64,000 nucleotides of DNA from Cydia pomonella (lineage: Eukaryota > Arthropoda > Insecta > Lepidoptera > Tortricidae): assembly GCF_033807575.1 (NCBI RefSeq), contig NC_084703.1, positions 1,116,001 through 1,180,000 of the forward strand. The letters are read 5' to 3'. The notes under the pieces were generated by a model. It worked only from the letters and a program-made list of their open reading frames with translations. It searched no databases and was not told where the DNA came from. Numbering within the stretch: position 1 is the stretch's first letter; each line of letters opens with the position of its first letter. Of the stretch, positions 54,083 to 63,847 are shown in pieces. The position numbers and the translations under genes were made by a program.

Positions 54083-54571
54083 GCGTACCGTCACGTCTGA
54101 AAATATTGACACGTAAAAAGTGCCAAAAATATGTATACACGACTTTATTGCCCACATATTAAGTGTATACATTTTTAAAAGAAGCGCTGGTGCCCTAGCG
54201 GTAAGAGCGTGCGACTTGCAATCCGGAGGTCGCGGGTTCAAACCCCGGCTCGTACCAATGAGTTTTTCGGAACTTATGTACGAAATATCATTTGATATTT
54301 ACTAGCCGCTTTTCGGTGAAGGAAAACATCGTGAGGAAACCAGACTAATCCCAACAAGGCCTAGTTTACCCTCTAGGTTGGAAGGGCAGATGGCAGTCGC
54401 TTTCGTAAAAATTAGTGCCTACGCCAAATCTTGGGATTAGTTGTCAAGCGGACCCCAGGCTCCCATGAGCCGTGGCAAAATGCCGGGACAACGCGAGGAA
54501 GAAGAAGATATTAAGTGTATACATATTTGGCACTTTTTTCGTATTGATATTTTCAGACGTGACTGTACCGT
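54083..54571. mobile_element. MITE with GTCACGTCTGAAAATAT ends, split by a SINE
   Basis: The left CCGTCACGTCTGAAAATATT and right ATATTTTCAGACGTGACTGT are inverted. Removing the SINE at 54173-54507 and one target copy restores a ~140-bp element like 63307-63450. Confidence 0.8.
54173..54507 (+). mobile_element. SINE family B, complete with 17-bp TSD
   Basis: Head GCGCTGGTGCCCTAGCGGTA, box B GGTTCAAACCC, core GAAATATCATTTGATATTTA, 3' end CCGTGGCAAAATGCCGGGAC and GAAGAAG tail. The direct repeat ATATTAAGTGTATACAT at 54156-54172 and 54508-54524 marks the insertion. Confidence 0.92.
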
Positions 54572-54845
54572 ACTCTGTAAGGTCGTAATCAAGATGGCAA
54601 ATGCCAAAAAAGTAATGTATTGGAATGACAGATGCGAATGAAAAGTTACGTGATCTATATGCATTGTCAAGTTTCGTTGGGTATTTTCTACAAACTATTC
54701 TACTACAAAGATTTCATGCCAAGTGTTATGTCTATTATGGAGCTTATATACAAGTCCGTACATTTCTTATTTTAAGCAAGCCAGTGGGTTTGACCCAAGA
54801 ACCGCCACCGACGTCATCTTCTGGGTCAGTCGTACCACTAGTCTC

Positions 54846-55834
54846 AGCTGGCAGCGGGCAGGGGGCGGTAGAGCGTCGGCTTGTAGCAACTCTCTTGTGA
54901 GCGAGGGCGGCTGCAGCTTGAGTCTAGCTGGTGAACAGTAGGGAGGGAGCTGTAACACTCTCACCTGATAGCGGGCAGGGGAGGCAGCAGCGCTTCGGGG
55001 GCTTATGTAACGACCCCGTCGGCTTGTAGCAACTCTCTTGTGAGCGAGGGCGGCTGCAGCACGAGTATAGCTGGTGAACAATAGGGGGGAGCTGTAACAC
55101 TCTCACCTGATAGCGGGCAGGGGAGGCAGCAGCGCTTCGGGGGCTTATGTAACGACCCCGTCGGCTTGTAGCAACTCTCTTGTGAGCGAGGGCGGCTGCA
55201 GCTTGAGTCTAGCTGGTGAACAGGAGGGGGGGAGCTGTAACACTCACCTGATAGCGGGCAGGGGAGGCAGCAGCGCTTCGGGGGCTTATGTAACGACCCC
55301 GTCGGCTTGTAGCAACTCTCTTGTGAGCGAGGGCGGCTGCAGCTTGAGTCTAGCTGGTGAAAAGTAGGGGGGGGGGGAGCTGTAACACTCACCTGATAGC
55401 GGGCAGGGGAGGCAGCAGCGCTTCGGGGGCTTATGTAACGACCCCGTCGGCTTGTAGCAACTCTCTTGTGAGCGAGGGCGGCTGCAGCTTGAGTCTAGCT
55501 GGTGAACAGTAGGGGGGGAGCTGTAACACTCTCACCTGATAGCGGGCAGGGGAGGCAGCAGCGCTTCGGGGGCTTATGTAACGACCCCGTCGGCTTGTAG
55601 CAACTCTCTTGTGAGCGAGGGCGGCTGCAGCTTGAGTCTAGCTGGTGAACAGTAGGGGGGGGGGAGCTGTAACACTCTCACCTGATAGCGGGCAGGTGAG
55701 GCAGCAGCGCTTCGGGGGCTTATGTAACGACCCCGTCGGCTGGTAGCAACTCTCTTGTGAGCGAGGGCGGCTATAGCACAAGTGTAGCTAGTGAGCAGTC
55801 GGGGGGGGGGGGGGGGGAGCTGTACCGCTCTCAC
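54846..55834 (-). repeat. ~143-bp minisatellite built from a Mical exon
   Basis: About seven units in steps of 141-146 bp (the GGCTTG landmark is at 54878, 55021, 55163, 55304, 55449 and 55592, and GGCTGG at 55738), directly adjoining the exon at 55835-55944. On the minus strand most units have a C-rich tract and acceptor (TGTTCACCAG), a 106-nt block reading LDSSCSRPRSQESCYKPTGS, LHKPPKRCCLPCPLS, and a donor TCAG|GTGAG. The SCY...TGSLHKPP part aligns with SCYSAHKSTGALQEPP of the real exon with a 9-nt gap. The outermost unit keeps the exon-like TACCGCCCCCTGCCCGCT end but its donor GT has become CT. Gaps between cassettes are only ~36-40 nt, too short for normal introns, so at most one unit is likely to be used per transcript. 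Confidence 0.85.
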
Positions 55835-55944
55835 CTGGTAGCGGGCAGGGGGGGGCGGTAGCGCGCCGGGGGCGGCGGCACGGGCGGCGGCTCCTGCAGC
55901 GCCCCCGTCGACTTGTGGGCACTGTAGCAACTCTGTGGTGGATC
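55835..55944 (-). CDS. Mical: Mical-like gene, short proline-rich exon
   Basis: A 110-nt exon between a strong acceptor (TTTCTCCCCAG|G) and donor (ACCAG|GTGAGA). Joined in phase 0 to the upstream exon (...RLGPRQK) it encodes DPPQSCYSAHKSTGALQEPP, PVPPPPARYRPPLPAT and leaves AG. Proline-rich linkers of this sort are plausible SH3-domain targets; Mical is known to bind SH3 proteins such as CasL, but no exact motif is claimed. It leaves two bases, whereas the 52057-52203 exon needs one, so it cannot join that exon directly. It is the evident parent of the adjacent minisatellite. Confidence 0.6.
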
Positions 55945-55949
55945 CTGGG

Positions 55950-56405
55950 GAGAAACGGGGTCAGTCGTTACACTATGTCACATTTAAGATTTCCTCGAAT
56001 CTCGCAAAAAATTGCCCGATATTTTATCATTTCACCGGACCGTTGTTTTCGAAAACCGTTGCATTTTAAGTCACAAATGTAACTTAAGGGTGTCTTTAGA
56101 ATATCTTAGGTGAGCAATTTGATTGTATACAATTTGCAAGAAAGTTGTATAATGGGCCTTTAGAACATTATATTTTCAATTTGTCACCCCTTCGATTTAT
56201 CAATTATTAAGCAATCAATACAACCTTATAAAATTATTTAATTACAATCACATCCATAAATTATTGATTATTTTCTTCACACGTCATAGAAAGAAAACCA
56301 TAATTTATAAATAAATAATAATTGTTGTATGTACTAACACTATATGAGTTTTTAGCTCGAAATAAAATGATTTCAATTCAATTCAATTATTTTCAAATTT
56401 TGAAA
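55950..56405. other. Intronic DNA, no feature
   Basis: AT-rich intron sequence upstream of the proline-rich exon; nothing recognised. Confidence 0.5.
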
Positions 56406-56421
56406 TCCTAATTAGACCAAA

Positions 56422-56636
56422 CTTATGTACGAAATATCATTTGATATTTACCACTAGCTTTTCGGTGAAGGAAAACATCGTGAGGAAACCTGCTTACATC
56501 TGCGAAGAAATTCAAAGGTGTATGTGAAGTCCCCAATCCGCATTGGGCTAGCGTGGGGACTATAGCCCGAGCCCTCTCGCACATGAGAGGAGGCCTGTGC
56601 CCAGCAGTGGGACGTATATAGGCTGAATTATTATTA
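56422..56636 (+). mobile_element. SINE family C: family B core with a different 3' half
   Basis: Starts with the family B core (ACTTATGTACGAAATATCAT, TTTTCGGTGAAGGAAAACAT, CGTGAGGAAACC). It then switches to CTGCGAAGAAATTCAAAGG, GTGAAGTCCCCAATCCGCAT, GGCCTGTGCCCAGCAGTGGG and an ATT-rich tail. A perfect 13-bp duplication TAATTAGACCAAA (56409-56421, 56637-56649) shows it inserted as one unit. It lacks a tRNA head, so it is 5'-truncated. Confidence 0.85.
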
Positions 56637-56725
56637 TAATTAGACCAAATTTGTAACTCCAAAAATTACAAGCTTCAACCAAACATATGTATGTCACGAC
56701 AATTATTTGCAGTCAACTGTACAAG

Positions 56726-56854
56726 TACAGTCAAGGTACTAAATATCACAAAGTGACAAAAATATGTACACACTACCTTAATATATAGGCAATAAGGTCG
56801 TGTATACATATTTTTGGCACTTCGTCCGTATCGATATTTAGTACCTTGACTGTA
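56726..56854. mobile_element. MITE with TACAGTCAAGGTACTAAATA ends
   Basis: TACAGTCAAGGTACTAAATATC is mirrored by GATATTTAGTACCTTGACTGTA. The interior ATATGTACACACT.../CGTGTATACATATTTTTGGC resembles the 63307-63450 family, suggesting related elements with different termini. Confidence 0.85.
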
Positions 56855-57051
56855 CGCTTACATGCAACATAAGCTTAAGCAACTGCACAAACAATAATAA
56901 AGTTATAAGTCATAAAACCCGCCGCCAATAAGCGCTTCCATACAATCCAAGTTCCTCCCTCATTTTAAAACATGCTTAAATGACATGAAACTTGACATGA
57001 ACATGGACGCAGCATATATCTACACAGTATTTTTTTAACTTTACTCCGGGG

Positions 57052-57183
57052 TACAGTCGCCATCAGATATATCAGAGCGGCCAAGATGCTCACAAATATC
57101 TGAACACGCCTATATTGTCAAGGTGTTGGAGTGCGTGTTCAGATATTTTTGAGCACCTCCGCCGCTCGGATATATCTGATGGC
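57052..57183. mobile_element. MITE of the TACAGTCGCCATCAGATATAT family
   Basis: TACAGTCGCCATCAGATATA and TATATCTGATGGC are inverted. The inner arms GCTCACAAATATCTGAACAC / GTGTTCAGATATTTTTGAGC also pair. The last ~7 bp of the right end are missing. Confidence 0.8.
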
Positions 57184-57231
57184 ACATATAAGGAAACTGA
57201 ATGGCGTAGTATTTTTTTTCTAAGTACCCTA

Positions 57232-57343
57232 AGTTGTCTAAGTACCCTCAACACAAGCCTTATTGAGCTTACTGTGGGACTTAGCCAATTTGTGTAATAA
57301 TGTCCTATAATATTTATTTATTTTTTTATTTATTTATTTATGT
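57232..57343 (+). mobile_element. SINE family A, 3' part only
   Basis: GTTGTCTAAGTACCCTCAAC, ACACAAGCCTTATTGAGC... to the (ATTT)n tail. 5'-truncated, without the tRNA head. Confidence 0.8.
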
Positions 57344-57566
57344 GCATGTCAAATTTGATGACATTTCCCAATGTCGTTTTAATATGAGAGCGTAACTAGA
57401 ATTGTATGGCGGCGCCTAGGGCTCTTAAAATGATTATACAAACAAGGCAAAACAAATTAAAAAAAAACATAAGATAATATTACTAGATTCCTACACAATT
57501 CTAAGCATTGACATTCAACTTAATTAGCTTCTGCCCGCATCTTAGCCCGCGTAATTAGTATGGACT

Positions 57567-57712
57567 TAATCCCCCTTCTTATTTATATGACATAGGGGGC
57601 AAACGAGCAAACGAACCGCCTGATGGTAAGCAAGTACCGTTGCCCATGGACACCTGCAACACCAAGGGGGATGCCTTACGGGCCTTTAAAATAGTACGCT
57701 CTATTCTTGAAG
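57567..57712 (-). mobile_element. CR1-like LINE 3' end, second subfamily
   Basis: The minus strand encodes ARKASPLGVAGVHGQRYLLT, IRRFVCSFAPYVI then stop, similar to the VAGVHRLR...ending of 21745-22335 but clearly a separate subfamily. Confidence 0.65.
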
Positions 57713-57719
57713 GCTAGGG

Positions 57720-58652
57720 TGTTTCACTTTTCTAAATTTCAGTTTTTCTCGAATTCTTCTTGTCACAGATTAAAAAATATTAGGTGCAAAAAAAATCGGT
57801 TAATTTTTAGAAGTTGCACAACATCAACAAAGATTTCCTCAAATAACCAACGACTCCACGTCGGAGGGTAGAAAATGATTTAATCGGCTACCATCAAAGC
57901 GGAGAGGAGTGTGATACTGAACCTTCTACATATCAAGAAATTTGAAAATCATTAGTAAACTTGGATTTTGGTAATTCGATAAATGTACTAATTAAGATTT
58001 TTCCGTTTTTCCACCAGTTTCCAGAGGAAAAGTGCTGTTATTATGTTTTAGACGCAAAATTCAGTTTTTATATTATCAGTCCATTATATTATTAACCGAC
58101 TTCAAGATTTCAAAAGGAGGAGGTTCTCAATTCGATTGTATTTATTTAATGTTTGTTACTTCATAACTCCGTCATTTCTGATTGAATTTATATGCATACA
58201 GATTGGTCCCGTTTATGTCAAAAATCTGTACTGATGATGGGATTCATGAGGAATTGAGGGAACTCTTCAAATGTGAAAGGCATACATATAATGATTATTG
58301 TATTTTCATCACCATATCAAGCATTTACATTCAAAAAAGTGACATTTGATAAAGTGGAATTGCTGATGCCGATCAGAATGGAACTCTTCAACTACGCATA
58401 GTTCCCGCTTGGCGATTTTTTCGTCTTATTGTATGAAATTCAAAATCAACAATAATCTTTCTTTCACCGGTCTCCTTCAATGAAGCGTTTTTTTTTTTAT
58501 TATGTTATTTTAGAACATAGTTAATTTTCACACAATGTATGGGGTTCTCCCTTTATACCTTTTCAATTTGTGCAACCTTTAAACGTTATTCGATTCTTAT
58601 GAAAATTTAATAGATAGTTTTTAGAGTTGGAAGACTCGATTGGTGAGCGAAG
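57720..58652. other. Intronic DNA with a common moth repeat piece
   Basis: 58090-58130 (AACCGACTTCAAGATTTC, AAAAGGAGGAGGTTCTCAAT) is the start of a widespread moth repeat. No coding region seen up to the gap. Confidence 0.45.
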
Positions 58653-58751
58653 NNNNNNNNNNNNNNNNNNNNNNNNNNNNNNNNNNNNNNNNNNNNNNNN
58701 NNNNNNNNNNNNNNNNNNNNNNNNNNNNNNNNNNNNNNNNNNNNNNNNNNN
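58653..58751. other. Assembly gap (99 N)
   Basis: A run of undetermined bases in the intron between the exons at 55835-55944 and 61249-63129. Its true length is probably unknown. Confidence 0.99.
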
Positions 58752-59062
58752 TATGTCAAAGTGACAAGGATTAAGTTCGAATACAGAAAAATCTTCGTTG
58801 TTCCAATTTAACCTATATTTCCATTAAATAAAGTGCCCATGTCGGTGACTAGTGCAGCGTCGAGCACTAGTACGTCTACCTTACGTATTTGCGTAAAAGA
58901 TACATAAGTGACAATTCACGAACATGACATGGCGATGTGGGGTTAATTACAGTAACATATTAAGTATCCTTTTTTTTTATTCTTATGCTATTTATGTAAA
59001 TAAATATGAATAAAAAGTCGTTATGAATAAATCACGAAGTTTTCAACCTTTTTTTCACTTAA
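58752..59062. other. Intronic DNA, no feature
   Basis: AT-rich; nothing recognised. Confidence 0.5.
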
Positions 59063-59180
59063 GGGGCCTACTGTTTACCAGTTCGCCGGACGATATCGGC
59101 CTGTCAGTTATTCGCAAAAGCTGACAATCGCGAATAACTGACAGGCCGATATCGTCCGGCGAACTGGTAATCAGTGGGCA
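59063..59180. mobile_element. MITE with perfect 40-bp inner arms
   Basis: 59076-59115 (TACCAGTTCGCCGGACGATA, TCGGCCTGTCAGTTATTCGC) is an exact reverse complement of 59130-59169, with a 14-nt loop. The outer ~12 bp (GGGGCCTACTGTT / AATCAGTGGGCA) pair with mismatches. GC-rich hairpin in AT-rich surroundings. Confidence 0.9.
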
Positions 59181-59251
59181 TTTTTATAACCAAGAATATA
59201 TAATATTTTGAGGGAGAAAAATTTTAAAAATCTACGGGTTGATTCACTGGC

Positions 59252-59380
59252 ACAGACAGCATCAAATATACGGTGACAACCAAAGTGGCCAAATATATCT
59301 TAACACACCTCTGTTGCCATAGAAACAAGTATTTGTTCCTATAATATTGGCCATATTTGCCGATTTGATGCCGACTGTAC
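59252..59380. mobile_element. Degraded MITE, ACAGTCGGCATCAAAT-type ends
   Basis: ACAGACAGCATCAAATATAC on the left and CGATTTGATGCCGACTGTA on the right are imperfect inverted ends. Inner TGGCCAAATATAT / ATATTGGCCATATTTG also pair. Confidence 0.55.
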
Positions 59381-59653
59381 GTTACAGCTCTGGTTAAAAA
59401 CTCCTGTTAAAGATGAAGGAAATAAATGAAACGTTCATATGAATTTAAAACGGGTAACAGTAAAATAAAGTTTTAGTTTTGAGTGTTACGGATTGATTAG
59501 TGACAGGATCGCTGGCCAGCAGAGCAGCGTGTTTATGCTATTGAGGCTTATTGTACAAAAAGCTTTTCGCTTTGTACCTAAATTCTGGATTAAATTCGGA
59601 ATACGCGGAAAAGGTTGGAGAAGTGCGTAACGTAAGTCAACATTTAAAAATGT

Positions 59654-60170
59654 GACTTGAATCGACCGGGATATAAACCTTGATTACCTTTTATCCAAAA
59701 GAGCGTCTACCATCTATGACACCCACCCGCTATCTCCAGTTACCCGTGAAGATGCATGTAACTGCGAGGGGACACATTTTTTTTTCTTTCGGAGCGATTA
59801 TCTCCGAATATATTCACTTTATCAAAAAATGTTTCTTGAAAACCCCTATTAGTTTTGAAAGACCTTTCCAACGATACCCCACACTCTAGGGTTGAAGCGA
59901 AAAAAAATTTTCACCCCCACTTCACGTGTAGGGGAGGTACCTTAAAAAAAATTTTAGATTTTATTGTACGACTTTGTCGGCTTTATTGATTTATATATCC
60001 ATGCCAAATTTCAGCTTTCTAGCACTAACGACCACGGAGCAAAGCCTCGGACAGACAGACGGACATGGCGAAACTATAAGGGTTCCTAGTTGACTACGGA
60101 ACCCTAAAAGTAACCACGGTTTATATCCCGGTCGATTTTAGTGTAGTGAAACTAACCGTGAATCATTCAG
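59654..60170. mobile_element. Element with CGACCGGGATATAAACC inverted ends
   Basis: TGAATCGACCGGGATATAAA on the left and TTTATATCCCGGTCGATTTT on the right are inverted, followed by AGTGAAACTAACCGTGAATC. The interior carries the common moth repeat ending in GACAGACGGACATGGCGAAA, CTATAAGGGTTCC and TACGGAACCCTAAAA. A minimal version lies at 49766-49828. Confidence 0.6.
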
Positions 60171-60383
60171 AACTGTTATATAAAAAGTGATGTTCTAAAA
60201 ATGTTATTCGCATTCATCTTGTCATCAAAATAAATAATTTCGATTTATATGTTTTAGTTAAAAAAAAAAAACAAATTGGAAATCTGCGGCTGGACACCTG
60301 CATATGAGCTTAGTCACGGAATGGCTGGTTAGAATTATAATATGAACAGAACGCATTTATTCCCTCACCTCGAATTAATTCTG
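60171..60383. other. Intronic spacer
   Basis: AT-rich; nothing recognised. Confidence 0.5.
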
Positions 60384-61146
60384 GGCATCGGAGTTTTTAT
60401 CGCACGGTAAGACGTTAGCGAGCTATGGAGTCGACATCAGTAATAAAATTAAACTCATATTCATACTCATACTCATTCATTTATTGTTTTTAATTTTAAA
60501 AGCTAGTTTGAAACTATATATTATTGTGTATTTTAAACTGTAATATTGAATATACATGCGTGTAACTAAGTGTAAAACTGTTATATAGTAATAATATAAT
60601 TTTATTATTAAAGACAAGAACGTTAATGAGTTTATAAACGATCCTTTAATTTTGTCGTGGAATATATAAATATTACAAATTAATAATTACTTACCGTATT
60701 TTGTATTGATTATATTACGAAAATCCATAAAAAAAAACAATATGTACAATGTAATTGTTTATTAAAAGAGGTAAAAATAATGTGTGTACAAATCTACAAA
60801 AAAAATGTCTTTATTAATATTTGTAATATTTATATACTGAAAGTAAAATTAAAGAATCGTTATAATATCGATTATATTACTATATTATATTACTAAGAGG
60901 TAAAAATAATGTGTGTACAAATGTACACCAAAAAAGGTCTTTATTATTATTTGTAATATTGATATACTGAAAGTAAAATTAAAGAATCGTTTATAAACTC
61001 GTTAACGTTCTTGTCCTTGATAATAACATTAAAATAACGAATAAAATAAATGAATAAGTATGAGTATGAATATGAGTTGAATTTTATTGCTAATGTCGAC
61101 TCCATTGCTCGCTTACGTCTCAACGTGCGATAAAAACTCTAATGCC
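60384..61146. mobile_element. Fold-back element with ~250-bp arms and internal duplication
   Basis: GGCATCGGAGTTTTTATCGC, GAGTCGACATCAGTAATAAA and CTCATATTCATACTCATACT at the left recur inverted at 61054-61146. Further inside, AAGAACGTTAATGAGTTTAT / ATAAACTCGTTAACGTTCTT continue the pairing. In the centre a ~98-bp block (AGAGGTAAAAATAATGTGTG...) is directly repeated at 60768 and 60897, 129 bp apart. It ends about 100 bp from the donor of the 61249-63129 exon. Confidence 0.75.
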
Positions 61147-61248
61147 TATAATTATTGCACTACGTTGCCAATCGGGGGACACCCCTACGCTGCCACCAAC
61201 CATATTATTTACATATACGTGTAATAATATAAACAGTTTGAAACATAC

Positions 61249-63129
61249 CTTCTGCCGCGGGCCGAGCCTCCTATTCAGGTAGTTGGAAATACTTTTCATA
61301 ATACTCTTCCGCCGTCTCTCTCTCGCCAGCTCCGGGTCTGAGAAAGAGGGGGTGACTTGCATTAAGGGGGGCGCGGGGCGGGGAGGCGGGGGAGGGATCT
61401 CTGGAGGCGGCGGTAAGGGGGGCGGGGTCGGTAAGGTCGGAGGCGGGGGGACAGGCGGGGGCACGTTCGAACAGGGTGATACTTTGGTTCTCCTCGTAGA
61501 TTTCCTATTCAATCTCGGCCCGCTCCCTAACCGCTCTAAGACCAGTCTTCTGACCACTTCCGTCTGTTCCTCTCTCTCTCTTTTTATCTCCTGCACTTTG
61601 TCTGTAGTGTTTAAAGGGATTGGACTCACTGGTGATACAGAACCAGAGCTGAGCATCAAAGACACTGATAGGTCTATGCTTCTCGACGGCGAGTCTGTGC
61701 TTCTAGAGTAGGATAAGTTGATGTTATCGCTCGCAGATCTGCAGATAGCCGGGGAATATACTAATAAACACGGAGCGAAGTTGCTTGAGTTGTAAATTGG
61801 TGCGTTTGGAGATTTCGGAGTTTCGGGCGCGAGTGGCGGAGATTCTGTTTCTTCATTTTTTGTCTCTAAAGGTGGCGATACGTCTGAAAGCGATAAGGAG
61901 TCTATCTTTATATCCGGAGACAGAGAATCTTTGTTATCATCTTCGCCCTTCTCAGGTTTAGGCTCTTCTGCAGGGATTGCGACCTTAGGCTCTTCTAAAG
62001 GCTCGGTTTCAACAACTTCAGTCACAGCCAAAGTCGGTTTACACACCGTTTCAAAACTCCTCTCAATGAAGTTCATGGATCTATCGTTGCTGGGTGAATA
62101 CTCAAAGTCATCTACCAATTCCATATACCCTTCGTTGCGGGGGGTAACTGGAGTCTCAATTGAAGGATCCTGTTCACCTTCATCGGCGAATTCGAAATGC
62201 TCCAAAGCGTTGGAATACACCACAGGTTCTGGGCTGGTTTTCCCGCAAACATGTGAAGAAATCGTTGATATATTTTTAGCGTCGTGAACAGTTTTTAAGC
62301 CGCTCAGTTTCCTTGGTTTATTTCGCTTATTGTCTTCTAGACATTCGTCCAAAACAGCGCTTTCTGCCGCCCAATCTGATAGCTCAGTTTCTGTCAGAGC
62401 TAATGTGGTTGCGTCTCTACAAGACTCCGAAGATTCAGACTCAGCCGCGACGACTGTGGGGCCGGTTTCAGTCGCTGTCCCGGACGCTTTCTCCGTATCA
62501 CTGTTAACTATAGTTAAACTATCTAGTTGAATCAATTCCCCGCCTTCATCATGAACTTCAACTCTCGGCACGGATTTAGGGGCCGTTTCTGTGTGCGATG
62601 AATCTGACAACGAATCTGAATCCAATTCCTTTTCTTTCTCTTTAATTGTCTCTTCTCTCCACTCTTTTTTGACCTCTCTAGACAAGAGATCAACGGGAGC
62701 ATCATCGCAGAGATTTTTAATGATATCCGGCATGGGTTGAGCCTTCTTTTCTTCTGTCTGGAAAGCGACTACTGGGCTTTGAGTGGTCGTGGCCGGGTGT
62801 AATAATTTTTGGAATTCCGTTATAGTGGATCTGAAGGCTTCAAATTTGGTGTCGAGTTGAGAGGTTGAATCAGATTTTCTGACAGCGGGAGGGGATGGTT
62901 CTCCGAGTAAGTATCTCCTTTTGAGTTCTAGAGCTCTTTTGGTAGCGAGCCCGCTAGCGGATTTAGTTTTGCTTAGAGGGTATTCTATAGGGGGCGGGGG
63001 TTCGGTGACGAGGATGGCGGGCGGGGTGGGTTGGGGCGCGGATTCCTCGGCGGCGAACTCGCTGTCCGTGGACACCTCGGTGGCGGACGACACGTCCTCG
63101 TCGCTGGAGGAGCTGTCCTCGGACTCCAC
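61249..63129 (-). CDS. Mical: Mical-like gene, large acidic/proline-rich exon
   Basis: Open for 627 codons with no ATG near the start. It begins after an acceptor (ACCCTCGCAG|GTGGAG) and ends at a donor (CAGAAG|GTATGT), both in phase 0, so it is an internal exon. Residues 1-30 are acidic and serine-rich (ESEDSSSSDEDVSSATE). About 50-110 is basic then helix-prone (KRALELKRRYLLGEP, TKFEAFRSTITEFQKLL). The middle is Glu/Ser/Thr-rich and probably disordered. About 560-600 is a polyproline stretch (PPPVPPPPTLP and similar). The end is basic (RERRRKSIMKSISNYLNRR). This composition fits the long variable linker between LIM and bMERB domains in insect Mical, an FAD monooxygenase that oxidises actin. 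The assignment depends on the downstream bMERB exons; catalytic exons are outside the window. Gene-model certainty is high, the name is less certain. Confidence 0.7.
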
Positions 63130-63306
63130 CTGCGAGGGTTGCTTTATAGTGTGTGCCAGAGTCTCCCAACTACGGCCCGAGAACTACGAGCGCTGGCTTT
63201 TAAGGCCATTAAATCGATCGAATCGCTACAGACATGACCATGATACAGTAAAACAGTTATAAGACTGGATTTTGACTGGAAAAGACAAGTTTCGATTTTA
63301 AGCCAA
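63130..63306. other. Intron upstream of the large exon
   Basis: Non-coding by composition. The frame stays open a little beyond the acceptor (…HTIKQPSQ), so a start slightly further upstream cannot be ruled out. Confidence 0.5.
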
Positions 63307-63450
63307 GTACAGTCACGTCTGAAAACATCGACACGATCGAAGCGCCTTGCGCGAATGTATACTTACACGACTTTATGGCCCATATATTAGGGTAGTCTAT
63401 ACATATTTTTGGAATGTTGTCCGTATCGATATTTTCAGACGTGACCGTAC
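63307..63450. mobile_element. MITE with GTACAGTCACGTCTGAAAA ends
   Basis: The left GTACAGTCACGTCTGAAAAC and right ATTTTCAGACGTGACCGTAC are inverted. The interior ACACGACTTTATGGCCCATA...TATACATATTTTTGG matches the family at 54083-54571. Confidence 0.85.
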
Positions 63451-63847
63451 GGTTAGCAGTAAATGTTGCTAAGCGAGCGAGATGTTCAGTTGAGTTAACA
63501 AACATCTTTACAAGCTGGCGTTATAAAAATATATTTATACGAACTTATTGCGAATGTCTTAGAGGAACCTTCATTATTAAGAGAATATTTAAGAGCGTCA
63601 TTATTTTAAGCGCCAGCTTAGCTAATTTTATCGCTAACTGTAACATTTTTTGACGTTAGAAATAAAATTAATGTATTTGTACGTAAAAAGTACACTGAAT
63701 CTGAGTTTTAAATCATTTTTTTTTTGTTTTTGAAAAAACGGAAAAGAAGGTACTTCTTATAATAATTAAGTCAAATAACGTGTATCTTTTAACAAAATAT
63801 TTCTAATTTATTGAATATGATCTAGCTTTCATTGAAAATACCGTTTA
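63451..63847. other. Intronic DNA, no feature
   Basis: AT-rich; nothing recognised. Confidence 0.5.

Noticed and set aside
54846..55834. Independent protein-coding gene across the minisatellite (129-codon minus frame 55003-55392)
   Set aside because: Units of 141-146 bp break the frame repeatedly; the openness stems from the exon-derived unit, not from a continuous gene.
63130..63180. Extension of the large exon upstream to include ...ETLAHTIKQPSQ
   Set aside because: The frame is open but a good acceptor (CCCTCGCAG) gives a phase-0 start at 63129 and composition drops upstream; kept as a caveat only.
61283..63262. Plus-strand open frames of 64-142 codons opposite the large exon
   Set aside because: Low-complexity Gly/Ser-rich shadows of the proline- and serine-rich minus-strand exon; no splice or start support.
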